A stretch of DNA of 64,000 nt, taken from NCBI RefSeq assembly GCF_002409645.1, contig NZ_DHNR01000031.1:227169-291168 (forward strand). Direction: 5' to 3'. Source of the stretch: Acetobacter sp. UBA5411 (lineage in GTDB: Bacteria; Pseudomonadota; Alphaproteobacteria; Acetobacterales; Acetobacteraceae). Below the pieces are notes generated by a model. The model was not told where the DNA came from. It did not search any database and saw only the letters and a list, made by a program, of their open reading frames with translations. Positions 1 through 7,544 of the stretch are shown here, piece after piece (position 1 is the first letter of the stretch; each line of letters opens with the position of its first letter). The position numbers and the translations under genes were made by a program.

Positions 1-1373
1 TCGCCACCGCGTGTGCCTGCTTGCGGACCGACATCCACGATCCACTCCGCGTTACGGACGATATCGAGATTATGCTCGACCAGAAAAAGGGAGTTTCCGG
101 CGTTACGTAAACGCTCGAGCGCCGCAAGAAGCGCCTGCGTATCAGCGGGATGCAGACCAGCCGAAGGCTCGTCCAGCACATAGACCACACCGAACAGATT
201 GGAGTGGATCTGTGTGCCAAGACGCAGGCGTTGATATTCTCCGGGTGAGAGCGTCTGCACGCCACGATCCATCTGGAGATAGCCCAAACCAAGATCTTCC
301 AGTACGCCAATACGCGCGATCATGTCCTCAACAATGCGTCCGGCAGCGATAGCGGTCGCATCCTCGGCCGGGTTCGCATCCACAGATGCACGTAATGTCG
401 CAGCGATGGTTTCCAGCGGCAGGGCCGTCATGGCCGCGATGTTGTAGCCGCCAAACGTCACACGCAGCGCATCGGCGTTCAGCCGCTGACCATGACATTC
501 CGGGCAGTCGGTGGAGGTCATGAACGCCTCGACCCGTTTGCGCATCATGGCGCTCTGCGAGTTGGCGAATGTCTGGAGGATATAGCGCCGTGCGCCAGTG
601 AATGTGCCTTGATAGCCCGGTTCCAGCCCTTGGGCGATAGCGCGCTGCACCTGCTCATGCGTAAAGCCGGGATAGACCGGATAGGTGGGCGTTTCGTCGG
701 TGAAGAGAATCCAGTCGCGTGTCTTTTTCGGTAGATCCCGCCATGGACAATCAACGTCGACGCCCTTGGTGATGAGGATATCCCGTAGATTCTGCCCCTG
801 CCACGCCGTCGGCCATGATGCGACGGCCCGGTCGCGGATGCTGAGAGAATCATCCGGTACCATGCTCGCTTCTGTCACGTCATGGATGCGGCCAAGCCCG
901 TGACAGCGTTTGCAGGCCCCCATCGGCGTATTCGGCGAGAAGGATTCAGCCTCCAGACGTGCCAAGCCGTCCGGATAGGTTCCGGCGCGGGAGTAGAGCA
1001 TCCGCAGAAGGTTGGAGAGCGTCGTGATGCTGCCGACGGATGAACGTCCTGAACTGCCGCCGCGTTGCTGCTGGAGCGCGATGGCGGGCGGCAGGCCGTC
1101 CACACTGTCCACGTCCGGCACGGGCATTTGCTGGAACAGACGGCGCGCATAGGGGGAGACGGATTCAAGGTAGCGGCGCTGCGCCTCGGCATAGAGTGTG
1201 CCAAATGCAAGCGAGGACTTGCCGGAACCGGAAACGCCGGTGAACACTACAAGACTGTCTCGTGGTAGATCCACACTGATGTTTTTCAGATTGTGTTCGC
1301 GTGCGCCCTGAACATGAACGAAGCCGTCATCCCGGCTCTGGATCAGGTCTTTCGTCTTGTTCAGCGTGTCCAT
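1..1373 (-). CDS. UvrA-like excinuclease ATPase (class II/III paralogue), C-terminal part outside window
   Basis: Reading leftward from the ATG at 1373, about 457 codons are visible and the gene runs off the window edge. The protein has a Walker A motif (GVSGSGKSS) near residue 45, a UvrA-type stretch RRYLESVSPYARR, a CxxC pair (ACKRCHGLG), then the ABC signature LSPGEYQRLRLG and Walker B VYVLDEPSAGLHP of the first nucleotide-binding module. Canonical UvrA scans damaged DNA with UvrB. Here the usual first zinc-finger CPxCG segment after the LLYARxG region is replaced by a Gly/Ser-rich stretch, which matches the shorter UvrA paralogues (UvrA2/DrrC-like) linked to drug or DNA-damage tolerance. 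Family placement is confident; the precise role is inferred. Confidence 0.85.
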   Translation of the reverse strand, partial: MDTLNKTKDLIQSRDDGFVHVQGAREHNLKNISVDLPRDSLVVFTGVSGSGKSSLAFGTLYAEAQRRYLESVSPYARRLFQQMPVPDVDSVDGLPPAIALQQQRGGSSGRSSVGSITTLSNLLRMLYSRAGTYPDGLARLEAESFSPNTPMGACKRCHGLGRIHDVTEASMVPDDSLSIRDRAVASWPTAWQGQNLRDILITKGVDVDCPWRDLPKKTRDWILFTDETPTYPVYPGFTHEQVQRAIAQGLEPGYQGTFTGARRYILQTFANSQSAMMRKRVEAFMTSTDCPECHGQRLNADALRVTFGGYNIAAMTALPLETIAATLRASVDANPAEDATAIAAGRIVEDMIARIGVLEDLGLGYLQMDRGVQTLSPGEYQRLRLGTQIHSNLFGVVYVLDEPSAGLHPADTQALLAALERLRNAGNSLFLVEHNLDIVRNAEWIVDVGPQAGTRGG

Positions 1374-1425
1374 GGTTGCTCCGGTTTCAGAAGTTGTTTG
1401 TTTCTAAAAGACAGGATTAGAAGGG

Positions 1426-1560
1426 ATCCGTTCTTTTTTGAAAAAAGAACCAAAAAACTTTTTCGTGTCAGCGAACAATGCTGCCGACCAAACTGCCCTC
1501 TTGTAAATCAAAGTCTTTTTGCTTCTTTTTCTTCAGAAAAAGACGAACTCCTCTCAATTG
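1426..1560. repeat. Degenerate copies of dispersed hairpin repeat in uvrA-amidohydrolase gap
   Basis: The 222-bp gap between the UvrA-like gene and the amidohydrolase has no convincing ORF. It contains a perfect hairpin at 1430-1450 (GTTCTTTTTT/AAAAAAGAAC) followed by CAAAAAACTT, which resembles the right half of the cloverleaf repeat found at 20534 and 30076. A second T/A-rich hairpin lies at 1514-1545 (GTCTTTTT...AAAAAGAC). They may also end transcription of the convergently placed amidohydrolase transcript or lie in the uvrA promoter region. Confidence 0.55.
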
Positions 1561-1595
1561 AATCTTGGACAAGATAGAAACATCTACGCGCCACT

Positions 1596-2384
1596 CTACC
1601 CAAGTTCGGGATCCTTGAATCGACGATTTGCAAGCACTGGCAGCACCTCACGGGTCGCGCGGATGCGCTCAAGATCCACATTGGCGAAGATCAGATCAGG
1701 CGCGATACCAGCACGGGCGACCGCCACACCCAGCGGATCGACCATCATGCTGCACCCAATGTTGCGCGGCCCGCACTCCCCCACGGCGGCCAGGTAACAT
1801 GTGTTTTCCAGCGCCCGCGCGGTGACCATCACCTCCCAGTGCCATTCCTTGCCAGGGCCACGTACCCAGGCGGCTGGCACAGTCAGCAGATCGGCGCCGC
1901 GCACGGCAAGCGAGCGGGCCACTTCCGGGAAGCGGACGTCGTAACAGGTCATCAGCCCGACCTTGATATCGCCCACCTGAACGATGGGTGGCAGTTCCGT
2001 GCCGGGGATGTAATCGTTCGATTCCTTCATGTTGAAGGCGTCGTAGAGATGCAGCTTGCGATAACAGGCGACCAGACCGGATCCCTTGAGCACGATCTGG
2101 CAGTTATGCGTCAGCCCGGATGCGTCCGGCGTGGCGATGCAGCAGATAACGGTGAGATCCTTGCCCGTCAGCGCATCAATCAGGCCGGTGACGAAGGGAC
2201 CGTCAAGCGGCTGCGCCGTGCGCACGGTGATGCGGGGATCGTTCATGTCCGCCGCGATGATGCTCTCCGGAAGGATAAGAAGCTTTGCTCCTTCCGCCAC
2301 CGCCTTGTCTATCAGCGACACGCATTGCGCGAGATTGGCGCTCCATTCCGGAGCGACGGCGAACTGTCCGAGAGCGACTTTCAT
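1596..2384 (-). CDS. Nitrilase-superfamily carbon-nitrogen hydrolase (amidohydrolase)
   Basis: A 262-residue protein of the nitrilase superfamily, which hydrolyses amide C-N bonds with a Glu-Lys-Cys triad. The three motifs are visible in order: LLILPESII (catalytic Glu), CYRKLHLYD (Lys) and LMTCYDVRFPEVAR (Cys). The closest general type is the Nit1/omega-amidase group acting on deaminated glutathione or alpha-keto acid amides; the substrate cannot be read from sequence. The start was set at the ATG at 2384 because AGAAGGA lies 8 bases upstream; a longer frame from 2414 lacks such a site. It is followed by a T/A-rich hairpin region. Confidence 0.85.
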   Translation of the reverse strand: MKVALGQFAVAPEWSANLAQCVSLIDKAVAEGAKLLILPESIIAADMNDPRITVRTAQPLDGPFVTGLIDALTGKDLTVICCIATPDASGLTHNCQIVLKGSGLVACYRKLHLYDAFNMKESNDYIPGTELPPIVQVGDIKVGLMTCYDVRFPEVARSLAVRGADLLTVPAAWVRGPGKEWHWEVMVTARALENTCYLAAVGECGPRNIGCSMMVDPLGVAVARAGIAPDLIFANVDLERIRATREVLPVLANRRFKDPELG

Positions 2385-2507
2385 GCAGATGGTCCTTCTG
2401 GCCCCCAAAGGCATTAGGGGAGTGGTATCTCCGGTCAGGACTTTCTACGCTGTATTGCTGGGGGAGGGCAAAACATCCGCCTTGCCTGTTCAGAAGGAAG
2501 TGTCTGC

Positions 2508-2789
2508 ATGACCGAAACTGCTCACCGAGTCTCGATCCGCTACTGCACGCAGTGCAACTGGCTTCTGCGTTCGGCATGGATGGCGCAGGAACTGCTCTCC
2601 ACCTTCGGCACAGACCTTTCGGAAGTGGCGCTATGCCCTGATACGGGTGGGAAATTCGAGATCAGGGTGAACGATATTCTGGTGTGGGAGCGCGTGCGGG
2701 ACGACGGCTTTCCCGGCCCGAAGGAACTGAAGAAGAAAGTGCGGGATGTGATCGCTCCGGAGCGCGATCTAGGGCATGTGGATCGGTAG
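2508..2789 (+). CDS. SelT/SelW/SelH (Rdx) family CxxC protein
   Basis: A 93-residue thioredoxin-like Rdx-family protein. The redox motif is present as YCTQCNW near residue 12, a Cys-x-x-Cys form in place of the Cys-x-x-Sec of animal SelW. The middle carries the family pattern of a TGGKFEI strand followed by a short hairpin and a C-terminal FPGPKELKKKVRD helix. Family members are proposed thiol oxidoreductases, with physiological partners mostly unknown. The gene stands alone, divergent from the amidohydrolase, with about 120 bp of shared upstream DNA. The assignment rests on length, motif position and the FPxxKELK signature. Confidence 0.85.
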   Translation: MTETAHRVSIRYCTQCNWLLRSAWMAQELLSTFGTDLSEVALCPDTGGKFEIRVNDILVWERVRDDGFPGPKELKKKVRDVIAPERDLGHVDR

Positions 2790-2953
2790 GGCCCGGCGCA
2801 CTGTGGTGGGATGCGGCAAGACTTGTCACGCTATCGGAACACCAGATGTTTTTAAGAACATATTGTTCGGAATGCGCAGGTGAAAGGCTCAATCGCCTGT
2901 AGAAGAGGACCGCTTTGTTGCGGTTGCCACTATCGGTTTCCTGTCGTGACAGG

Positions 2954-3079
2954 ATGACGGATTATCTCGATATGGCGTCGCAGCTTGGTGGCGTGCTGCC
3001 GTTGTTGTTTTTCGCAGCTTCAGAAGAGGCATCAATGCCTATTCTTTATCCGGCAGGTCTCGGGCCTGTTGCTGGGTAG
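2954..3079 (+). CDS. Possible 41-residue small ORF in gap; weak
   Basis: The gap 2790-3193 between the SelW-like gene and the double-glycine peptide holds only this short frame, which begins MTDYLDMASQLGG and ends LGPVAGW. It has no clear ribosome binding site (AGG directly abuts the ATG) and I recognise no family. The third-position composition looks protein-like by eye, so it could be a small gene or the remnant of a larger one. The remainder of the gap shows nothing recognisable apart from the terminator at 3143-3179. Confidence 0.2.
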   Translation: MTDYLDMASQLGGVLPLLFFAASEEASMPILYPAGLGPVAG

Positions 3080-3142
3080 GGCAGCGATACTGCGTCGGGT
3101 GATTTCAGTCCGGAAATTTGTTTTGGTCAGGATTTGAGAAAG

Positions 3143-3179
3143 CTGTTCCCTGCGCCCGGAAGCGAGGCGCAGGGAACAG
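3143..3179 (-). terminator. Perfect 14-bp hairpin terminating the double-glycine peptide gene
   Basis: CTGTTCCCTGCGCC (3143-3156) pairs perfectly with GGCGCAGGGAACAG (3166-3179) around a 9-nt loop. It lies 15 bp beyond the stop of the minus-strand peptide gene. On the minus strand it is followed by a short pyrimidine-rich CTTTCTC tract, so it is a fair intrinsic terminator. Confidence 0.7.
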
Positions 3180-3193
3180 TATGACTGGGTCAA

Positions 3194-3592
3194 TCAGCCG
3201 AGGGCTGAACCGCCAGGTGAAACCGGGAATGAAATCAGGTTTTCGCTGGTGACCCAGCCGCACTTGTTGACTGTGACAGCGGAGCTGATGGAGGAAACTG
3301 TCTGCTGCAGAAGGTTGAGGGCACCGCTTACAGACATGCTGGATCCCATACTGTAGCCGAGCTTCATGTCATTACCGACATTCTGCCAGGCGCTGGCAAT
3401 GGTGGAGCAGGATGCGTGATTAAAATAGTCAGCGCCAACATTGTACATTCCAGCGAGGTAACCGGCATAGGCACCGATCATACCGGCGAGCGAAGTCTGA
3501 CTTGCTCCGCCACAGGAGTGCTGGGGATGGTAGCAGCAACCACCAGAAACAGTGTTGAGTTCAGACAGTGAAAGTTCGCGCATCCCAGACAT
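3194..3592 (-). CDS. Orphan double-glycine-leader peptide (bacteriocin/microcin-like precursor)
   Basis: A 132-residue protein whose N terminus MSGMRELSLSELNTVSGG is a textbook double-glycine leader: hydrophobic residues alternate with ELS and SEL segments before VSGG. Such leaders are cut after GG by C39-peptidase ABC transporters during export of class II bacteriocins/microcins. The predicted mature part (about 114 residues) is rich in Gly, Ser and Ala and starts with Cys-Cys; further Cys residues lie at about 27, 62 and 111, allowing disulphides. AAAGGGAC lies 6 bases before the ATG. No C39 transporter, immunity gene or modification enzyme is adjacent, and the nearest genes (SelW-like, ynfA) are unrelated. 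Leader identification is strong; antibacterial function is inference. Confidence 0.65.
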   Translation of the reverse strand: MSGMRELSLSELNTVSGGCCYHPQHSCGGASQTSLAGMIGAYAGYLAGMYNVGADYFNHASCSTIASAWQNVGNDMKLGYSMGSSMSVSGALNLLQQTVSSISSAVTVNKCGWVTSENLISFPVSPGGSALG

Positions 3593-3833
3593 TTACTTGT
3601 CCCTTTAAGTATTTGAGGTTTCTGTGTTCGCTTCGTTGAAGTTTTTCTATCAGAACATGCGGTCTGGACACAGATAATAGGTCGTTAATCCAGTGTTTTT
3701 TGTGTTATTAGTTCATCAAGAAAACGCCATAAAATCGTTACAGCAAGCGGGAGCATAGTTTTGAAACATTAACAATGTCCTTATAACATCTTGCGTAAGA
3801 ATATATTTAACCTTTTGCTAACCTGAGAGCGCC

Positions 3834-4157
3834 ATGTCCCTGATCATCTACACACTCGCAGCTTTCGTTGAAATTGCAGGATGTTTTTCATTCTGGGCCT
3901 GGCTTCGCGAGGGGCGATCACCGTTCTGGCTGCTTCCCGGATGCGCTTCTCTCGTCGCATTTGCGTGGCTGCTGACGCTGATCAACACCAATGCTGCAGG
4001 CCGTTCCTATGCCGCCTACGGAGGCATCTATATTGCGGTCGCGCTTTTCTGGCTCTGGAGCGTGGAGGGCGTGCAGCCTGACCGGGCAGACTATATCGGC
4101 GTGGCTTTATGTCTTGCTGGCACTGCGGTCATCCTGCTTTCGCCGCATAATACCTGA
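3834..4157 (+). CDS. ynfA: YnfA/UPF0060 family small membrane protein
   Basis: A 107-residue protein with four predicted transmembrane helices and the family signature segments FVEIAGCFSFW, GRSYAAYGGIYI and DRADYIGVALCLAG. It is full length for UPF0060/YnfA, a family related in fold to small multidrug resistance transporters; its substrate is not settled. It stands 43 bp upstream of queE on the same strand. The 240 bp before it are AT-rich and presumably hold divergent promoters for ynfA and the double-glycine peptide gene. Confidence 0.9.
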   Translation: MSLIIYTLAAFVEIAGCFSFWAWLREGRSPFWLLPGCASLVAFAWLLTLINTNAAGRSYAAYGGIYIAVALFWLWSVEGVQPDRADYIGVALCLAGTAVILLSPHNT

Positions 4158-4199
4158 TACCCCTTGCCATCCACGTCATCTTGTCCGACATGACCCGGC

Positions 4200-4835
4200 A
4201 TGAGTTATGCCGTTAAGGAACTTTTCCATACGTTGCAGGGCGAGGGTGGCCAGACCGGTCGTCCCGCCGTTTTCTGTCGTTTTTCCGGCTGCAATCTCTG
4301 GACCGGTCGGGAGGTGGACAGGGAGAAAGCAATCTGCCGTTTCTGCGATACCGACTTTATCGGCACGGACGGTGAGGGCGGTGGTCGCTTTGCGGATGCA
4401 GCGGCATTGGCCAGAGCCATCGCAGAAACCTGGGCGCTTCCGGAGCATGACCAGCGTTTTGTGGTGTTCACTGGCGGAGAGCCGCTGCTTCAGCTTGATA
4501 AGGCGCTCATCGACGCTGTGCATCAAGAAGGCTTCATGATCGCCGTGGAAAGTAACGGTACCATAGCCGCTCCCGAGGGCATTGACTGGCTTTGCATCAG
4601 TCCGAAAGCCGGCTCTGAATGGATTCAAAAGAGTGGTCATGAGCTGAAGCTGGTCTATCCTCAGCCTGAACTTGATCCAGCGGACATGGCGGCTCTTGAT
4701 TTCAGGCAATTCTGGCTTCAGCCGATGGACGGTCCTGATCGCGTTGCCAACACGGACGCTGTAGTCCGATACTGCCTCGCCCATCCACGCTGGCGCCTGT
4801 CCCTTCAGACCCACAAGCTCATCGGGATTCCATGA
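4200..4835 (+). CDS. queE: 7-carboxy-7-deazaguanine synthase
   Basis: A 211-residue radical SAM enzyme that converts 6-carboxytetrahydropterin to 7-carboxy-7-deazaguanine in queuosine synthesis. The hallmark QueE cluster-binding spacing Cys-x14-Cys-x2-Cys is visible from GCNLWTG to CRFCDTDF, distinguishing it from usual Cx3Cx2C radical SAM enzymes. The N-terminal KELFHTLQGEGGQTGRPAVF and VVFTGGEPLLQ segments are also typical. The stop overlaps the queC start by four bases (ATGA), indicating translational coupling. The order is queE-queC-queD; the nitrile reductase QueF and the transglycosylase are not in the window. Confidence 0.95.
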   Translation: MSYAVKELFHTLQGEGGQTGRPAVFCRFSGCNLWTGREVDREKAICRFCDTDFIGTDGEGGGRFADAAALARAIAETWALPEHDQRFVVFTGGEPLLQLDKALIDAVHQEGFMIAVESNGTIAAPEGIDWLCISPKAGSEWIQKSGHELKLVYPQPELDPADMAALDFRQFWLQPMDGPDRVANTDAVVRYCLAHPRWRLSLQTHKLIGIP

Positions 4836-5587
4836 TCATGTCTCTCCAGCCTTCCTCAACAGACGGCGCGCTTGTGGTGTTTTCGGGCGGACAGGATTCG
4901 GCGACCTGTCTTGCTTGGGCGCTCGACCGGTTTTCCCGCGTGGAAACACTGGGATTCGATTACGGCCAGCGTCACGCCGTCGAACTGACCTGCCGCGATA
5001 CGCTGCGCGACGGTATGGCGGCGCTACAAGACGACTGGAAAGAGCGGCTTGGTCCGGACCATACGCTGGAACTCGACGCACTGGGGAAGGTGTCGGACAC
5101 GGCGCTGACGCGTGATACTGAAATCCAGATGACGGAAAGCGGTCTGCCCAGCACATTTGTTCCCGGACGCAACCTGATTTTCCTGAGTTTCGCCGCCGCG
5201 CTCGCTTACCGGCGTGGGCTGCGTCACATCGTCACCGGTGTCTGCGAAACCGACTATTCCGGTTATCCCGACTGCCGGGACGATACGATCAAGGCGCTTC
5301 AGGTCGCCCTGAATCTGGGGATGGATTCGCGCTTCGTGCTGCACACGCCGCTGATGTGGATCGACAAGGCGCAGACGTGGCAACTGGCTGAATCGCTTGG
5401 CGGCGAACCGCTGGTGACGCTGATCAATCATGAGAGTCACAGCTGCTACCTCGGAACACGCGGCACGCTTCATGCATGGGGGCATGGATGTGGCGTCTGC
5501 CCGGCCTGCGAGTTACGCAAGGCGGGCTGGACGGCGTACGAGGCGCTACGCGAGTCCAGGACCAGCGGGAATGACAGTCATGGTTGA
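4832..5587 (+). CDS. queC: 7-cyano-7-deazaguanine (preQ0) synthase
   Basis: A 251-residue ATP-dependent enzyme that turns 7-carboxy-7-deazaguanine plus ammonia into preQ0. The PP-loop SGGQDSATCL lies near residue 19, and the GFDYGQRH and FVPGRNLIFLS segments are family-specific. The C-terminal zinc site is shown by the Cys in HSCYLGTR and by the GCGVCPACELR cluster. The ATG at 4832 overlaps the queE stop; another ATG at 4838 is possible. The gene overlaps queD at its 3' end. Confidence 0.95.
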   Translation: MIMSLQPSSTDGALVVFSGGQDSATCLAWALDRFSRVETLGFDYGQRHAVELTCRDTLRDGMAALQDDWKERLGPDHTLELDALGKVSDTALTRDTEIQMTESGLPSTFVPGRNLIFLSFAAALAYRRGLRHIVTGVCETDYSGYPDCRDDTIKALQVALNLGMDSRFVLHTPLMWIDKAQTWQLAESLGGEPLVTLINHESHSCYLGTRGTLHAWGHGCGVCPACELRKAGWTAYEALRESRTSGNDSHG

Positions 5588-6104
5588 TCTGATCTTCACC
5601 CGGCGTTTTTCGATGGGACACCGGCTGATTCATGGGGCAAGTGAAAGCTGCGCCCTGCCGCACGGTCACAATGAATTCGTCACCGTGCGTCTTGAGCCGA
5701 CCAGTCTGAGCCCGCTTGATGGCGTCGCCAATATGCCGGTCTCGTTTCAGCGGGCCAAAAGTGGCTGGCACAGGTTTGTCGATGAGCAGCTGGATCACGC
5801 CCTGCAACTGGCGGAGGATGATCCGCTGCTGGGATGGTTCCGCGCCAACGAACCGGCGAGAGCCGAGCGGATCATTGTAACGCCGGGCGATCCGACCACC
5901 GAGATGATGGCCTGCCTGCTGAAAGCCAAGCTGGACGCGATGCTGGTTGCCGATGGAGGCGTCCTGCGCTGCACGACCATCACGTTGCAGGAAACGCCGA
6001 CCAACACGGTAGAATTTTCCGGTGATCCTTTGCCCATGCTTCCTGAGCCAAGACCTGCGGAACAGTGCTGGTGGCGGCGCGCCGACATGAGCATCGCGGA
6101 TTGA
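5580..6104 (+). CDS. queD: 6-carboxytetrahydropterin synthase
   Basis: A protein of about 174 residues converting 7,8-dihydroneopterin triphosphate to 6-carboxytetrahydropterin, the step before QueE. The zinc ligands are visible as the His in SMGHRL and the pair in PHGHN, with the catalytic Cys just before (ESCALPHGHN). The frame is open further upstream, but the ATG at 5580 has GCGGGA nine bases away and keeps an 8-bp overlap with queC. An ATG at 5571 in the same frame is the alternative. It is the last gene of the queECD operon. Confidence 0.92.
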   Translation: MVDLIFTRRFSMGHRLIHGASESCALPHGHNEFVTVRLEPTSLSPLDGVANMPVSFQRAKSGWHRFVDEQLDHALQLAEDDPLLGWFRANEPARAERIIVTPGDPTTEMMACLLKAKLDAMLVADGGVLRCTTITLQETPTNTVEFSGDPLPMLPEPRPAEQCWWRRADMSIAD

Positions 6105-6136
6105 AAACGCTCTCGAAGCGCACTCTGTAAATTATA

Positions 6137-6149
6137 GGAAAACTTTTCC
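6137..6149. repeat. Short palindrome with repeat-like flank after queD
   Basis: GGAAAACTTTTCC is a perfect palindrome with one central base, followed by AAAAGCTTC as in the dispersed repeat family. It lies 32 bp beyond the queD stop between two convergent genes, so it may act as a transcription stop or be a decayed repeat copy. Confidence 0.4.
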
Positions 6150-6219
6150 AAAAAGCTTCAGAAAGACGACTTCGTAAATACTCTCAATCACTTACCCGAA
6201 ATCGGTCCAGACAAACCAC

Positions 6220-6609
6220 TCAGTCCGTTTCGCTTTTCAGAGCTGCACAGGCCTGCGCCAGTTTGGCTGGCCGATCCTGAGCCGTGCAGAGGCGACGTGC
6301 ATCCGGGCCGCACATCTCAATGGCGTTTTCATAATCCGATTCGAGCACGTCCTTGGCGACCGTGAGATCGGCTGAACTGGATCTTTCCTCGGCTGCGGAA
6401 ATTTTCGCCTGCGTGTCGTGAAGCTCCTTCATGGCGGTGATGCATGCTTCACTGGCCTGTTCGGGATCTGACTGCAGCACGATCATTTCCTTGCGGAGCT
6501 GTTCATTCGCGACCGAGCTTTGTGCCGCGGACGTCAGCGTTTCGTCCGCCATCGCAGGAGTGGCAAGGCAGAACGCTGTCAGAGTCAAAAGAGACAGGGC
6601 AGTCTTCAC
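6220..6609 (-). CDS. Small exported protein of unknown function
   Basis: About 129 residues if translated from the GTG at 6609, which gives a clean Sec signal peptide (VKTALSLLTLTAFCLATPAMA) with an Ala-x-Ala site before DETLTS. An in-frame ATG at 6639 adds ten polar residues and has no evident ribosome binding site. The mature part is helical and charged, with four Cys residues (EACITAM, EMCGPD, RLCTAQ, QACAAL) that could form two disulphides. I recognise no family. It is probably periplasmic and transcribed alone. Confidence 0.6.
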   Translation of the reverse strand: MKTALSLLTLTAFCLATPAMADETLTSAAQSSVANEQLRKEMIVLQSDPEQASEACITAMKELHDTQAKISAAEERSSSADLTVAKDVLESDYENAIEMCGPDARRLCTAQDRPAKLAQACAALKSETD

Positions 6610-6846
6610 GTACACAAGCCTTTCATCGGTGCCCTTCATCGGGCCTGACCGGGTGCGGTGCCAAACTTTATCGGCAGGATGCGGCGGAGAAAAGCTCGGT
6701 TACCGCTGATGGGTAAAGATCCGGCAAATCCTTCTGCGCTCTGACCTGTGGACAAGTAGAGTGCGCAGCGCAACCGCGCCTTATGATCCGGTTATATTAA
6801 GCACCTCCCCAATTTTCATCTGTTTCATTTTATTTCAGGAGATTTC

Positions 6847-7386
6847 ATGTCCAGTCTTTCCCGTCGCTCTCTGCTTCGTGCCGGCCTGCTCGCTGGTGGC
6901 GCAGGCGCCATGGCCTCTCTGACCGCCTGCACGGTCACGTCTTCCGGCGGCAACACGACCTACAGCGTCAACGTCACCAAGGTGCTCTCCATTATCAGCA
7001 GCATTGAATCCGGTCTGACCCAGATGGTGAACTCCACCACGGTCAGCAGTATCATCGGTACGGAGAATACAGCGAAGATCACCGCCGCGATCACTCAGGT
7101 CAGCACCGTTACTGCCGAGGTCGCGGCGGCGGCTGCATCCACCGTGACACTGACTGTCGCCCAGAACTGGATTGAAACGGCAGAAAGCGCCGCCTCAGCT
7201 GCCGTAACCATTCTTCAGGCATTTCAGTCGCAGCTTCCGACTTCAGTCAACACCATGGTTCAGGCTGTGGCCACTCTTCTGCCGGCCCTTGAAGCAGTCA
7301 TCAGCAGTGTGTCCACAACAGTGAAGACGACTCTTTCTCCGACGGAAGCCCAGATCATCATCGCGCGTGGTCTGCAGGCCAGCTGA
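6847..7386 (+). CDS. Tat-exported lipoprotein of unknown function
   Basis: A 179-residue protein with a twin-arginine motif SRRSLLRAG at residues 5-13 and a lipobox SLTAC with Cys near residue 28, so it is likely a Tat-exported lipoprotein. The mature part is almost entirely Ser, Thr, Ala, Val and Ile in heptad-like helical stretches, with few charged residues and no recognised domain. AGGAG lies 6-7 bases before the ATG. It is a single gene ending at a strong hairpin. Similar Ser/Thr/Val-rich Tat proteins occur in acetic acid bacteria without a known role. Confidence 0.7.
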   Translation: MSSLSRRSLLRAGLLAGGAGAMASLTACTVTSSGGNTTYSVNVTKVLSIISSIESGLTQMVNSTTVSSIIGTENTAKITAAITQVSTVTAEVAAAAASTVTLTVAQNWIETAESAASAAVTILQAFQSQLPTSVNTMVQAVATLLPALEAVISSVSTTVKTTLSPTEAQIIIARGLQAS

Positions 7387-7402
7387 GTCGGTTCACTGTT
7401 TT

Positions 7403-7433
7403 ACCCGTTCAGATGAAGTGCGTCTGAACGGGT
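7403..7433. terminator. Perfect 11-bp hairpin after the Tat lipoprotein gene
   Basis: ACCCGTTCAGA (7403-7413) pairs perfectly with TCTGAACGGGT (7423-7433) around a 9-nt loop, 16 bp beyond the stop codon. There is no T-tract on the plus strand, so it may be an mRNA 3' stabiliser or a Rho-assisted end rather than a classical terminator. Confidence 0.5.
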
Positions 7434-7544
7434 GGATGAACCCTGTAAGCCGCCACTGGGATGCGGAACCGGCCATGAGGCTCTGGTGTCGTCGCAATCG
7501 GTCCAGTATCAGTTTCCTGCCAGAAGCCGGAAATACCCCTGACG

